A DNA stretch of 27,812 bases. It comes from a virus. The position numbers were made by a program, and so were the translations under genes. Location of the stretch: IMG/VR virus record IMGVR_UViG_3300030329_003377, positions 1 through 27,812 of that record; one strand, written 5' to 3'. This document shows positions 8,091 to 17,583 of the stretch, piece by piece. The notes under the pieces are model-generated. The model was not told where the DNA came from. It was given only the letters and a program-made list of their open reading frames with translations, and ran no database searches. Numbering within the stretch: position 1 is the first letter of the stretch; each line of letters starts with the position of its first letter.

Positions 8091-9737
8091 ATGGCATATG
8101 ACATGATGAAACAATTAGAAATGGAAATCGCTAAACGTGAGCGAGGTAGAAATGTTGATAAGCCTTGGTGGGCTGATGTGGCAATGGAATCCATACGTCA
8201 GATTCCTGAACAGCAAGAACGTGCTGCAAAATGGCAAGAGATGAAGAATGACAAGACTAGAAATCTCATGGCTATGCGTGCTGGTGATTATCAAGAAAAT
8301 TATAGTATTTCTGATTTAGATAAAAGGATTGAAAGGTTTGAAAGTGTAATGAAAGAAAATCAAGGCACTTTTGATGATTATACCACAGAATGGAGTCAAG
8401 TAGTTCTTCAAAACATGAAGGATCAAAGAGAAAGAAATGTATCTTTTGAAGCAATGTCTGGTCAGATTGAGACTGAAAGTCAAAAAATGATAGATACTAT
8501 TGATAGTATTGATAGAGCTGGGATAATTGGTCAAGAACAGATTGATAAGATTAGAAATAGTAATGAAGGGTATCTTAAATTTAAGAGTGAATTTTTTGCC
8601 ATGCATGGTGATCGCCTTGAAAAGACAGCTTTTAAATCAATAGCAGATTTATTAAATCAAGGTGAGATTATGAATACGCATTTATTGGTTCAAGCAAAAG
8701 ATCAAAATATGCTTACAGATGAAGAGTTTGACTCATGGAAAACTGCTTGGGAATCAAGAAGTTTAACACCAATGCACCAATATCAAAATAAAGAAGCACA
8801 AAGAACTGATGACACTAGAAAATCATTGGTGGCTTTCATGGACGCTAATGCTCCTCAGTATACAATGCTTGATAATTTTATAAAGGGAAAAGGTGCTTAT
8901 ACTGATGAGGCTGGGAATACATATGATCAAGGAGACTTTGCTACGCTTGCAGGCAGTAGTAATCCAGAAGATTTAAATTTTGTAGCACAACTGCAATCAA
9001 CATGGAAACAATTGGAAGCAAACTTAAAAACTTCTAATAAGAATTATGCAAGTCTTATGGATGGTGTTGGACATTTAGATGGTAAGCCAGGAATGGAGAA
9101 AGTTGCAATACAGCCTACTCCTCCTAAAACTGATTCTACTGATCCTGCTGATCCTACTGATCCTGCTACTCCTAAAACTGATCCTAAGTCAGGTTTCCAA
9201 ACTATTGATATTCCAAAAGAAGATATATCTAAACTAAAGGTAGTTTTAGATAGAGATTATGGAAATAAAGCACATGATTTTAAAATAAAAAAAGAATTTA
9301 AAAAAGCTAAAAATCGTGATGCTAATATAACAATTGAAGATTTTATGACTAATCGTCCAGACCTTTATATTGCATGGAAAGATAAGGAAGATGTTGTAGT
9401 TGAGCAAGACAAAGAAAGACTTAAAGCTGGAAAGTTTAGTCCAAAAGAATTAAAAGCTATTAGGAGTGATATTGCTAAAGTGAAAAATAAAAGATTAAGG
9501 AGAAGTCTTTTTGAGGGGAAAGGTTCTGCACCAGCTGTGCAAGCAAAACTTGGTGGAGAAACAGTTCAATTTGCTTTTGGAAGGAATGAAAAAGGTAGGC
9601 TTATAGTAGAAAAGCAAATGATGAATCCATATACTGGCAAATGGGGCGAGTTTGTAGAATCTTCTATAGATGAATTTAATAGCTCAACAGACCAATCTAC
9701 GAAAGGTTGGAGTCCTCTTAGATTTGGTTCTGCATAA
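8091..9737 (+). CDS. Putative internal virion / ejection protein C
   Basis: This 548-residue, mostly helical protein has two blocks joined by a Pro/Asp/Thr linker at 341-366 (repeated DPADPTDPATPKTD type). The N-terminal block (1-330) is rich in Met, Gln and charged residues with heptad-like spacing; the C-terminal block (370-548) is Lys-rich, including a run of KIKKEFKKAK type. No catalytic motif is visible. The linker would let the two halves move independently, as expected for proteins that pass through a narrow channel. It sits between ejection candidates B and D in one operon, 19 bases after B. Function by context. Confidence 0.5.
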   Translation: MAYDMMKQLEMEIAKRERGRNVDKPWWADVAMESIRQIPEQQERAAKWQEMKNDKTRNLMAMRAGDYQENYSISDLDKRIERFESVMKENQGTFDDYTTEWSQVVLQNMKDQRERNVSFEAMSGQIETESQKMIDTIDSIDRAGIIGQEQIDKIRNSNEGYLKFKSEFFAMHGDRLEKTAFKSIADLLNQGEIMNTHLLVQAKDQNMLTDEEFDSWKTAWESRSLTPMHQYQNKEAQRTDDTRKSLVAFMDANAPQYTMLDNFIKGKGAYTDEAGNTYDQGDFATLAGSSNPEDLNFVAQLQSTWKQLEANLKTSNKNYASLMDGVGHLDGKPGMEKVAIQPTPPKTDSTDPADPTDPATPKTDPKSGFQTIDIPKEDISKLKVVLDRDYGNKAHDFKIKKEFKKAKNRDANITIEDFMTNRPDLYIAWKDKEDVVVEQDKERLKAGKFSPKELKAIRSDIAKVKNKRLRRSLFEGKGSAPAVQAKLGGETVQFAFGRNEKGRLIVEKQMMNPYTGKWGEFVESSIDEFNSSTDQSTKGWSPLRFGSA

Positions 9738-9765
9738 TTTTAATTTAACAGAAGGATAGTAGTTT

Positions 9766-12700
9766 ATGGCAATGCCAACAGAAGTAAAGCTAGAAATTGA
9801 TAGACTAAGAAGAGATCCAGATCTAAAAGATCAGTCTGATGATATATTGTATAGAATGGCAAAAATAGAGAATCCATCTCTGTCTTGGGGAGATATAGAC
9901 AAAGGCGTAACGTCTTCATCAGTTAATAGTTCCCCATCTTTTTTAAATACATTTTCAGAATGGTTTGATTATGGTATTGATGAAGGCTCTGCTGATTGGA
10001 TGAAGTCAGCTTATAACAATTCTCTTAGTGGTCTTACTGAACAGCTTGTTACTGGCAAGGCAAGATACGATTTAAAAGATTATGATCCAAACATATTACA
10101 AGACATAGGCTCAATGGCTCTTTCATTTTTAATGCCACTTGATTTACTTTCAATGGGTATTGGTGGCAAAATAGGTAAAGGATTATCTGGCATTGCACTA
10201 GAAGGAATGAAGAAGCGTGCTGGAGTTCAATTTGGTAAACGTGGATTAGATTATGCTATTCCAGCTGCCATTAATCAAGCTGCTAGCTTAGGTGCATATG
10301 AAGGTGCAATGGGAGGCATAAATGCAGCTCTTAATGATGAAAATGTATTTGCTGGTATTGCTGGTGGTGTAATGCATGGTGGTATTCTTGGTGGTATTAC
10401 TGGTGGTATAGGTGGTGGAATGTCTTTTAAGCATGCTGAAGCTTTAAATGCTTTTAGTAATAAAGTTAAAACAATTAAAGATAAGGCTGGTCTTGCAATG
10501 TATGGAATGCCTGGACAGATAGCTACTGAATCTGGAGTATTTACAGCTGCTGACATTACTGAGCGTGCTGCACATGGAGAAGATATTAGATTTAAAGACA
10601 TTATAACATCTTATGGTACAAATATTGGATTATTTAGTGTGATGAAGGGTCAAGGAAAACTCTTGGGTACTGGTAAAAAACAAATTGACATGTTAAAGGC
10701 AAAGATAAAAGGTGAAAGTAAAACTAATGAATCTAAATCTTTTGCTAATGTTCATGATGAGCTAATGAAGCAAGCTGAGGAATTACGCAATCAAGGTGAT
10801 AAGCTTGGTGCTGATAATCTTATTAAGACAGCTCAAGAGGTTATGGGTAAAGCAGGTGAAGTTGATAAAGGTTATTTTAATAGAATAAAAGAACTTGATA
10901 ATTTAAAAACTCAAATTGATAAAGTTGAAAGTGGTAAGCTAGAGGCTACTCCTGAGAACATGACAAGAATATTTGAAGTATTAAATGGTATGGTTGGGAC
11001 GACAGAGGCTCTTATAAAGACTGCTAAAGATCCATTAGGTTTATATAAAGGTTCTTTAGGAGAGTTCAAACAAACTCAGAAGCAGGCAATGGATCTATTA
11101 AAGATTACTGAAGGCATAACTACTGGAAAACCTGCAAAAGAAGCTGCTATCAAAGCTGCGAAAAAAGCTGGAAAGATTGATACTAAAAGTATTAGAGAAA
11201 TGCAAATGGTTCAACGCTTACAAGCTACTGACAAAGCAAGTTTGGCTGAGGCAATGAAGAAGAAAGATCTTCCTAAGATTCAACAATTAAAAAGTAATTT
11301 AAAAGGTTATGAGATGAGAATAAATAACCTTATGAAAACAATGCCAGATTGGATGGGTTTGAGTGGTCAGAAAAAACAAATTCATGATATTGGTATTGGT
11401 CGCAAGCTTCAAACAAGTGGTGTTGGTAAAAGCAATTTACAAAAATACATAAAAACAATTGAAGGTGATATTGGTACATTTTACAAAGAGTCTGCCAAGA
11501 AGGAAATATTTGGGAAGTCTGAATACTATAAAGATGCGACAATTGCTGACATGGAAATTTATAGAGACTTTCTTTTAAGTAGGCAAAAGAAACCTTCATT
11601 TGTAAATGTAGATAAAGTTAATAGAAAATATAAAATTAGCAAGGAAATAAGTACTGAATATTTAAAGACTCTTGGAGTAAAAGAGGGTAAAGTTGAGAAC
11701 GCTAGTCCTGAAACTTTAAAACAATATGAATCAGCTGTCAGGTTAAGCAGAGAAGCAAATCCTCTTGCTGATAATCAAAAATCTTTTATACAAAACATAG
11801 CAGATAAGCAGTTTGCTCCAATATTAGAAAGAGCAATTTCAGCTGGACATAGAGTCGCTGAAAAATTTGGTGCAAAAGATATGGCTAATAAAATGTTAAA
11901 TCATGAGGTAGTAGAGCATTCCATATTTAGAGGTAGAGGCGAATCATATCTTCATTCAGTAAGAAAAACTCTTGTTGATGGCTATGGGCAGATAAAGGGA
12001 AGACAGAAGAAGAAATTTGAATATTTATTTGATGAGCCTAGAGCTCAAAGGAGGTCTAAGTTAGCTGAAAAAGATGGAGGATTTTCAAAGGGTGAAAAAG
12101 AATTTTATGATAATATGTATAAAAAAGGTACTCCAGAATATAATGCTAGAATGCAGTACAAGGAAATGACAGATTATTTTTACAAGCAAATCGAGACAGA
12201 AGTAAATAGACATGGTTTATCAGAAAAGAATGCTAAGGCTCTTAAAGAAGAATTAAAAGATAAATATATTAATGGATATATGTATAGAAGAGTTTCAAAG
12301 CAAGCTCTTAAACATCTACAAATAGATAGTGCTCCATTAAAAGATATTGTTCAAAAGGGTTTAAAAGATTCAGCAATGTCTGAAGCAAGAAGAAAACATA
12401 AAGGAAAATCTGAATCTGCAATTAAAAAAGAAGCTGAAAAATTACTTAGTGATCCTGAATTTGAATTAAAAGTTAGAACACAACTTTTTGAATCATTGAA
12501 ATATGGTTTTCAAATGGCTGACACTCCTCATTTAATCAAAAGGCTTCCTCTCTTGGAAGAATTTATGCAGATTAGAGATAAACATGGAGATCTTAAACGT
12601 GTAAAAACATATGAAGATTCTGCATCTCTTTCAAATGCATACGTTGCAAATATGTCAAAGTATTTGGCTACACTTAGATATTTTCCTGAATTTAGTAAAC

Positions 12701-14412
12701 TTGGAAGTCAGTATATTAAAGGTGGAAAAACAAAAAGTGATTTATTAAAACAACTGGAAAAGCCTGGTGGTTCTGAACAAGGACAATATTTGGCTAAACT
12801 TATCAAAAGACAGCTTGGAATAGATAGAAATGAACTTGTTGCATTAAATGAACCTGCGTATAGATTGGCTTCAAATGTTACAAGTGTATCTGCTGCTGTT
12901 GGACTTTCTTCTCCACTTTCTGGTATTAAGAATTTATTAATTGGAATGCCAAGGACGATGGGGAACATGGGATATATTAATACTTTTCGTTCAATGGGAA
13001 ATCTTTTTAGCTCTTCAGCATGGAAAGAGGCTAGAGCTAAAGGGCAATTAAACTATGGAGCTTCTACTTTAGATCTTCAAAGTAAAGGTTATAAAGCTTT
13101 GTCAATGAGTAATTTATTTAAATATATAAATTTAATGACTCCAACTGAGGCTATAAATAGGGTTGTATCTTCTCAAGCTGGTCAATTATATTTTTCTCAA
13201 ACAGTTTCTAAACTTCGTGGCAATAAGAATTTATTTGGGATGAAGACCAATAAAGGAAGAATGCGTCAGCTAATGAAAGATTTATGGAAACTTAGTGATG
13301 ATGAAATTAGTTTCTTAGAAAAGACAGAAAGCTTTGATGCTTCATCAGCAAAGAGTAAATACTCACATATAATAGACAAGGTAGGACACTTTTCTCATGT
13401 TTCCACACAGGGGGGTACATCTGCAATACTACTTCCACTTTGGATGTCTTCTAAGGAAGCAAAGCCCTATACATTATTTCAAAGAATAGCTACATCTACT
13501 ACAATTGATAGTTATAATAATTATGTGAAACCATTAAAGCAGTATGGTAATCCTGCTCCACTTGCTCGTGCTGCAATGGCTCATGCTTTTAGTGGTGCTG
13601 CTTTATACTGGATGTATGATGAACTTCTTGGTAAAGAAAAGCCTGTAGGAGCTAAGGCTGGTCAAGATGATAAGTTAGATAGCGTTTTGATGAATGTATG
13701 GCGTTCAGAATTTCTTGGGGTATTTGGAGAGATAATGAATCCATATGAGCAAAAGCTTGTAGCTCCAGTATCAGAGCCAATAATATTAAGACACGTACAA
13801 GATGCTGCTGAACAATTTCAACAGCTGTATGGTGGTGGTAAAACTCTTAGTCAAGCCTCATCAGATTTTGCACGTAATGCTGTAGTGGCTTGGAATCAAT
13901 TGGAGACAGGATACAAGATAAGAAAGTCTCCATATTATGAAAAGATGAAAAGACTTCGTACAATGACACGTAAATTTAAAAATGAGCGTGGAATGGCTAT
14001 GCATAGTCCAGAGGGAATGATAAGCAGAAGATCTCCTTATTACAGAAAATTAAAGGATGCTTTGATATTTGGTAGTGAAAAAGAAATTGCACAAAAATAT
14101 TGGGCTGCTTATGACTTTATTGTCAGCGATCTTGAGAAAGAAGATCCATTCTTAACTCCAGCAAAAAGAAGTAAAGATGCCAAGCGTGCAATTAAAAGTG
14201 TCATATCACATTTTGATCCATTAAATCTTTCAGATGACCCAAAGGGTACTAAGAGAACTTTAAAGAAACAATTCTATGATTGGTTAACACCAGAGAATTC
14301 AAAGATGGCAAGAGCGATGGAAAAAGAATATCAGTTTAAGTTGAGACAATTTAATAAAGCTATTTCTAAAGGTACTTACAAAAGAAAATATTCAGTATAT
14401 CCTCATCTGTAA
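9766..14412 (+). CDS. Giant internal virion / ejection protein D (1548 aa)
   Basis: This is the longest gene of the window and the last of the late block. Residues ~113-148 and ~178-225 are Gly/Ala/Met-rich hydrophobic segments (the second has GGVMHGGILGGITGGIGGG), and two further hydrophobic patches lie near 1035-1080 and 1265-1290. The rest is Lys/Glu-rich helix. Size, order and membrane-active segments recall T7 gp16 and related giant ejection proteins, which build a channel across the envelope. Unlike T7 gp16 I see no transglycosylase motif at its N-terminus. It ends 2 bases before the stop of the convergent nuclease gene. Function by analogy only. Confidence 0.55.
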   Translation: MAMPTEVKLEIDRLRRDPDLKDQSDDILYRMAKIENPSLSWGDIDKGVTSSSVNSSPSFLNTFSEWFDYGIDEGSADWMKSAYNNSLSGLTEQLVTGKARYDLKDYDPNILQDIGSMALSFLMPLDLLSMGIGGKIGKGLSGIALEGMKKRAGVQFGKRGLDYAIPAAINQAASLGAYEGAMGGINAALNDENVFAGIAGGVMHGGILGGITGGIGGGMSFKHAEALNAFSNKVKTIKDKAGLAMYGMPGQIATESGVFTAADITERAAHGEDIRFKDIITSYGTNIGLFSVMKGQGKLLGTGKKQIDMLKAKIKGESKTNESKSFANVHDELMKQAEELRNQGDKLGADNLIKTAQEVMGKAGEVDKGYFNRIKELDNLKTQIDKVESGKLEATPENMTRIFEVLNGMVGTTEALIKTAKDPLGLYKGSLGEFKQTQKQAMDLLKITEGITTGKPAKEAAIKAAKKAGKIDTKSIREMQMVQRLQATDKASLAEAMKKKDLPKIQQLKSNLKGYEMRINNLMKTMPDWMGLSGQKKQIHDIGIGRKLQTSGVGKSNLQKYIKTIEGDIGTFYKESAKKEIFGKSEYYKDATIADMEIYRDFLLSRQKKPSFVNVDKVNRKYKISKEISTEYLKTLGVKEGKVENASPETLKQYESAVRLSREANPLADNQKSFIQNIADKQFAPILERAISAGHRVAEKFGAKDMANKMLNHEVVEHSIFRGRGESYLHSVRKTLVDGYGQIKGRQKKKFEYLFDEPRAQRRSKLAEKDGGFSKGEKEFYDNMYKKGTPEYNARMQYKEMTDYFYKQIETEVNRHGLSEKNAKALKEELKDKYINGYMYRRVSKQALKHLQIDSAPLKDIVQKGLKDSAMSEARRKHKGKSESAIKKEAEKLLSDPEFELKVRTQLFESLKYGFQMADTPHLIKRLPLLEEFMQIRDKHGDLKRVKTYEDSASLSNAYVANMSKYLATLRYFPEFSKLGSQYIKGGKTKSDLLKQLEKPGGSEQGQYLAKLIKRQLGIDRNELVALNEPAYRLASNVTSVSAAVGLSSPLSGIKNLLIGMPRTMGNMGYINTFRSMGNLFSSSAWKEARAKGQLNYGASTLDLQSKGYKALSMSNLFKYINLMTPTEAINRVVSSQAGQLYFSQTVSKLRGNKNLFGMKTNKGRMRQLMKDLWKLSDDEISFLEKTESFDASSAKSKYSHIIDKVGHFSHVSTQGGTSAILLPLWMSSKEAKPYTLFQRIATSTTIDSYNNYVKPLKQYGNPAPLARAAMAHAFSGAALYWMYDELLGKEKPVGAKAGQDDKLDSVLMNVWRSEFLGVFGEIMNPYEQKLVAPVSEPIILRHVQDAAEQFQQLYGGGKTLSQASSDFARNAVVAWNQLETGYKIRKSPYYEKMKRLRTMTRKFKNERGMAMHSPEGMISRRSPYYRKLKDALIFGSEKEIAQKYWAAYDFIVSDLEKEDPFLTPAKRSKDAKRAIKSVISHFDPLNLSDDPKGTKRTLKKQFYDWLTPENSKMARAMEKEYQFKLRQFNKAISKGTYKRKYSVYPHL

Positions 14413-14414
14413 AA

Positions 14415-14882
14415 CTAAATAGGTTCAAAGTCGAACCACTCTGGTGGCATTTCATAGTATGTATTCTTTCGACTTTCAGGATAATGTTTAATCTCAGGCT
14501 TTTTCATTTGAATTACATTGCATACCTTATCAATACTAGCCAGACATCTAGTATCATCCTTGAGATTGTACATGAATAACCATACTGGATGCTGATCTTT
14601 CCATTGAATGTAGCTCCTAAGATCTTTTGGTTTTAATTTAATATGATCTGCAAAACCTTTTACTTCAACAAATATTGGTTTTTTTATTTCATTGAATACC
14701 AAATAGTCTGGCTGACATCTGACAAAATCAGTAACATATCTCAAGCCTGGAAGATTCCTTTCAATGGCATCAATGCCACATTTAACATATTCAATTCCTT
14801 TAAGATCTAAATAGTTTTCAAATATGCCTTCAGCCTGATTGTTTTTCTTTCTATTTGCCCATTTCTTATCATATCCATCCAC
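14415..14882 (-). CDS. PD-(D/E)XK-type nuclease
   Basis: This 155-residue protein starts at GTG, supported by AAAGGAG 6 bases upstream. The core reads QPDYLVFNEIKKPIFVEVKG: a PD followed by a strand and E-x-K, which is the metal-binding catalytic pattern of the restriction-enzyme-like fold (D, then E-V-K). The size is like that of T7 endonuclease I and other phage junction or flap nucleases. It is the last gene of the leftward operon, directly after the RuvC-like gene, so a role in debranching DNA before packaging is likely. A VRR-NUC or homing-type nuclease is the alternative. Confidence 0.7.
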   Translation of the reverse strand: MDGYDKKWANRKKNNQAEGIFENYLDLKGIEYVKCGIDAIERNLPGLRYVTDFVRCQPDYLVFNEIKKPIFVEVKGFADHIKLKPKDLRSYIQWKDQHPVWLFMYNLKDDTRCLASIDKVCNVIQMKKPEIKHYPESRKNTYYEMPPEWFDFEPI

Positions 14883-14923
14883 TATACTCTCCTTTTTGTA
14901 ATTTTAAGCTCCAAATCGCTCAT

Positions 14924-15442
14924 TTAAGAGGACTTCTCAAGTTTTATGGGTTGAACCCAAGGTAGCTCCCTTTTATAGCTTAAATGCGTTTCAAGCCCCC
15001 AAATCGCTATCATAAGAGCATCACAAGTTTTTAAAGTTATCCTTTTAATATCAGGACATCTATCAATTGCCATTTGTTTTAAAGCTTTTTTTCTTACATT
15101 TTTTGGGAGTCCTTTTTTTATTTCAAAATGTGACTGCCATTCTTTTGGAGTTACAAGAGTTGGTTTTAATTCATGTGCTGCCAATATTCCTTGCCATTGT
15201 CCATAGTTGCAACCAAATGAGAATGAGCCAGCCCTACCATCTGTAGGAAATGCCCATACTTTTTCCAAGAATACTTGTGTTCTGTATGATGAGACATCGC
15301 TGAGACACATACCTATTAATATTGCCATTTCATCCACATCACGTGGACAAGGAAATATATTGACTGTCTCATCAGTAATAACAGCAATCCCACCTCCTTT
15401 TCCAGGGTCTATTCCTATTACTTTTTTAAAAGGGGATTTCAT
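14924..15442 (-). CDS. RuvC-like Holliday junction resolvase
   Basis: This 172-residue protein has the RNase-H fold signature of RuvC: VIGIDPGKGGGIAVI at 9-22 with D12, FLEKV with E60 on the second strand, and KTCDALMIA at 138-146 with D141. These three acids match the RuvC active site (D7, E66, D138/D141 in E. coli). A VTPKEWQSHF segment in between is typical of phage RuvC relatives. It would cut Holliday junctions or other branched intermediates. The start overlaps the helicase 3' end by 17 bases, with AAAGGA before the ATG. Confidence 0.85.
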   Translation of the reverse strand: MKSPFKKVIGIDPGKGGGIAVITDETVNIFPCPRDVDEMAILIGMCLSDVSSYRTQVFLEKVWAFPTDGRAGSFSFGCNYGQWQGILAAHELKPTLVTPKEWQSHFEIKKGLPKNVRKKALKQMAIDRCPDIKRITLKTCDALMIAIWGLETHLSYKRELPWVQPIKLEKSS

Positions 15443-16763
15443 CTTGTTCCTTTCTTATTGGTGGTGTAAACATTTCTTCTTCATCATTATACATTGTACA
15501 TTTATCTCCTTCGTAAGCCATTTGTACTGATCCAGTTTCTCCATATCTAACTTTGGCTGCTACCAATGTTATTTGATTTTTATTCTCAGGTTTCTGATCA
15601 ACCTTATATGAGTAATATACGAAGAAAACATTCTCTGCAACTTGTTCTATTGCTCCACTTTCTGCAAGATCTGAAAGTCTTGGTACTGGATTACCTCTTG
15701 TTTCTATGGATCTATTAAGCTGAGAAGCTAATACTACAACACAATTATATTCTTTTGAGATCCACTTATAATCATTTACTATTTTCTCAAGTTGTAATCT
15801 ACGCTCATCTTCTCTTCCTGGTGTTATTAGTTGTAGATAATCATCAAAAACAATATCAGGTTTAAACTTTTTTATTTCTGTTGCAGAAGAAGCAAAATCA
15901 CGAATCTTATCATGCATTCTAAATTTATCAGGACTATATTTTTTAGCTAAAATCTGACGTGTTCTATCAAGCTCTTGCAGTTGGCTCATTTCATATATCC
16001 CTTGACGTATCATTCCATATGATAATTTTCCAGACTCAATTGCAATTAACTTTTTAAGAACTTCTACATTGGTAAGTTCCCTATTGAATAGCATTACTTT
16101 ATTATCTTTCTGTATAACCTTACTTACCATATTTAGCATCATTGTTGATTTTCCATGTCCTGGTCTACCACCAACGATGGTAATTTCACCCCTAGTAAGT
16201 CCACCAGAAAATCTATCTACATTTTCAAATCCAGTTTTTATTAAAAGCTTATCTGTATTACGAATTGATTCAATAGCTTGACTAAGTTCTTCATCAATGT
16301 TAAATATACTATCAGGTCGTAAACTTATAAGCTCACCAATTGCAGTATGAGCTGACACAAGAGTATCTAAAGCATGAACTTTATTATCCATTGCTTCTTT
16401 TGAAATATTTTTAGCATAGCTTATTACTAAGCGTAGAAGATATTTTTCATATATCTTTTTGGCATACACTTCTATTGTCGTAAGTGTTCCAGCCATATTG
16501 GTGCAATCTACTACAAATACACTATCAATGCCATTTATGTAGTCCACTTCATTTAGCATTGAGCTAACAGTCATTAGATCAACATGCTCTTTTCTTCTTA
16601 CCATGCCACTTATGATATCCCATAATTTTCTACATTTAGGGTCATACCATACATGGTCAGCAACGATATACTTGGCTATGTCATTATATTTTTGGGGATA
16701 GCTTATTATAGAACCAATTAAGGACTGTTCTATGGAAGTATCATTTGGAAGCTGTGTAGAAAT
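15426..16763 (-). CDS. DnaB-type replicative helicase, starting at an AUU codon
   Basis: This is a hexameric 5'-3' replicative helicase. Counting from the AUU start (445 residues), Walker A GGRPGHGKST is at 198-207, Walker B IVFDDYLQL at 304-312, and the H3 region VVLASQLNR near 342-351. The first ATG (16604) would give a 392-residue protein lacking the beginning of the DnaB N-terminal domain. The frame stays open upstream and encodes LPNDTSIEQSLIGSIISYP, the standard DnaB opening (LPxxxEAEQSVLGSLL type), so translation must begin earlier. No ATG, GTG or TTG exists there before an in-frame stop. An AUU lies 5 bases after AAAAGGAG and gives a protein beginning STQLPND. A CTG directly after the stop is a weaker choice. 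It acts in the phage replisome. Confidence 0.9.
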   Translation of the reverse strand: MSTQLPNDTSIEQSLIGSIISYPQKYNDIAKYIVADHVWYDPKCRKLWDIISGMVRRKEHVDLMTVSSMLNEVDYINGIDSVFVVDCTNMAGTLTTIEVYAKKIYEKYLLRLVISYAKNISKEAMDNKVHALDTLVSAHTAIGELISLRPDSIFNIDEELSQAIESIRNTDKLLIKTGFENVDRFSGGLTRGEITIVGGRPGHGKSTMMLNMVSKVIQKDNKVMLFNRELTNVEVLKKLIAIESGKLSYGMIRQGIYEMSQLQELDRTRQILAKKYSPDKFRMHDKIRDFASSATEIKKFKPDIVFDDYLQLITPGREDERRLQLEKIVNDYKWISKEYNCVVVLASQLNRSIETRGNPVPRLSDLAESGAIEQVAENVFFVYYSYKVDQKPENKNQITLVAAKVRYGETGSVQMAYEGDKCTMYNDEEEMFTPPIRKEQDEIPF

Positions 16764-16768
16764 ATTAT

Positions 16769-16776
16769 CTCCTTTT
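16769..16776 (-). promoter_or_regulatory. Ribosome binding site deciding the AUU start of the helicase
   Basis: Minus-strand AAAAGGAG, followed by ATAAT and then the ATT codon at 16763. It is the only strong Shine-Dalgarno near the conserved helicase N-terminus, and its spacing (5 bases) is optimal for that codon. Confidence 0.7.
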
Positions 16777-16806
16777 ATTTCAAAGCTAAATGAAACTACC
16801 AGCTAT

Positions 16807-16998
16807 TTAGGCATTACTATCTAAAAGCTCTTGATATCTCTTCATGGTAGTCTTAATTAGCCTTGATGTTATCTTTGTTTTATGTTTAGTAACACCACCA
16901 ATATTATCGAGAAAATATTGTAACTGATCTCGATAAAAAGATATTATCCAGTCTCTGAGTTCTTCCTCTGATCTGAATTTGTCTGCGAATGCTCCCAA
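16807..16998 (-). CDS. Small helical protein of unknown function (63 aa)
   Basis: TTG start preceded by AAAGGAG (spacing about 5). The product is charged and largely helical, with an acidic N-terminal half (SEEELRDWIISFYRDQ) and a basic C-terminal half. It overlaps the 3' end of the upstream gene by 55 bases. It lies directly upstream of the helicase, so a replication accessory (helicase loader-like or regulator) is conceivable, but no motif supports that. The strong ribosome binding site is the main evidence for the gene. Confidence 0.6.
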   Translation of the reverse strand: MGAFADKFRSEEELRDWIISFYRDQLQYFLDNIGGVTKHKTKITSRLIKTTMKRYQELLDSNA

Positions 16999-17330
16999 GA
17001 TTCTCCTTTCGTTAACGCCTCATTAATTCTATCTTCAATTTCAGAATCGTCAACCTGGTTTACCTTGTAAAGTGAATCTCCACCTTGTAGTTCTAAAGGC
17101 TGTATTGGTTGGTTCTTATAAAAGATTCCCCAATTTTCACTTCTAAGCACTTGCATCACTAACTTGATTATATCCATGTTATTTTCTTTTCTTTTATTCT
17201 TTAGTTCAATGCCTATCTGAAGTTGTGATTCAGCATATATGGCATCCATGTATTTAAGAAACTTTCTACCATCAGTTGTTACATAGACAGTATCAAGCTC
17301 TTTTTTTATTAGTTTTTTTGCTTGGCTCAA
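16944..17330 (-). CDS. Hypothetical protein (128 aa), replication region
   Basis: TTG start with AAGGA 5 bases upstream. The N-terminal segment (KKLIKKELDTVYVTTDGRKF) looks globular with a basic helix followed by a strand. The middle is helical, and the C-terminus is acidic, Ser/Asn-rich and probably disordered; that tail is encoded in the overlap with the next gene. A small phage replication or helicase-loading accessory would fit the position, but no family is recognised. Confidence 0.6.
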   Translation of the reverse strand: MSQAKKLIKKELDTVYVTTDGRKFLKYMDAIYAESQLQIGIELKNKRKENNMDIIKLVMQVLRSENWGIFYKNQPIQPLELQGGDSLYKVNQVDDSEIEDRINEALTKGESWEHSQTNSDQRKNSETG

Positions 17331-17583
17331 CTTTTTCCTTATTCTTACTTAACTCTTCATTGACGAACTTATTAAAATCTTCAAGATTAAAATGTTCTTT
17401 TTTCATCTTATCTTGATACATAAAATATAAGTTAAGTAGCGAATTTATTTGAAAAGCTATTTGATCAATTTTGATGACTCTATCATTAAGTATTTGATCA
17501 TTTCCACTGAGTCCATGCAACACTGCATCAATCTCATTAAGCTTAGCTGTTATTTCTTTATTTGTTAATTTCCTCTTGCTCAA
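17293..17583 (-). CDS. Hypothetical coiled-coil protein (96 aa)
   Basis: TTG start with AAGGA about 8 bases upstream. The product is a long helix with heptad-like hydrophobics (residues 10-60), a Tyr/Phe-rich patch (LLNLYFMYQD) and a very Lys-rich tail (KKTNKKRA) encoded in the overlap with the next gene. It overlaps its upstream neighbour by 26 bases. Likely a small adaptor or DNA-associated protein. Function unknown. Confidence 0.58.
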   Translation of the reverse strand: MSKRKLTNKEITAKLNEIDAVLHGLSGNDQILNDRVIKIDQIAFQINSLLNLYFMYQDKMKKEHFNLEDFNKFVNEELSKNKEKVEPSKKTNKKRA

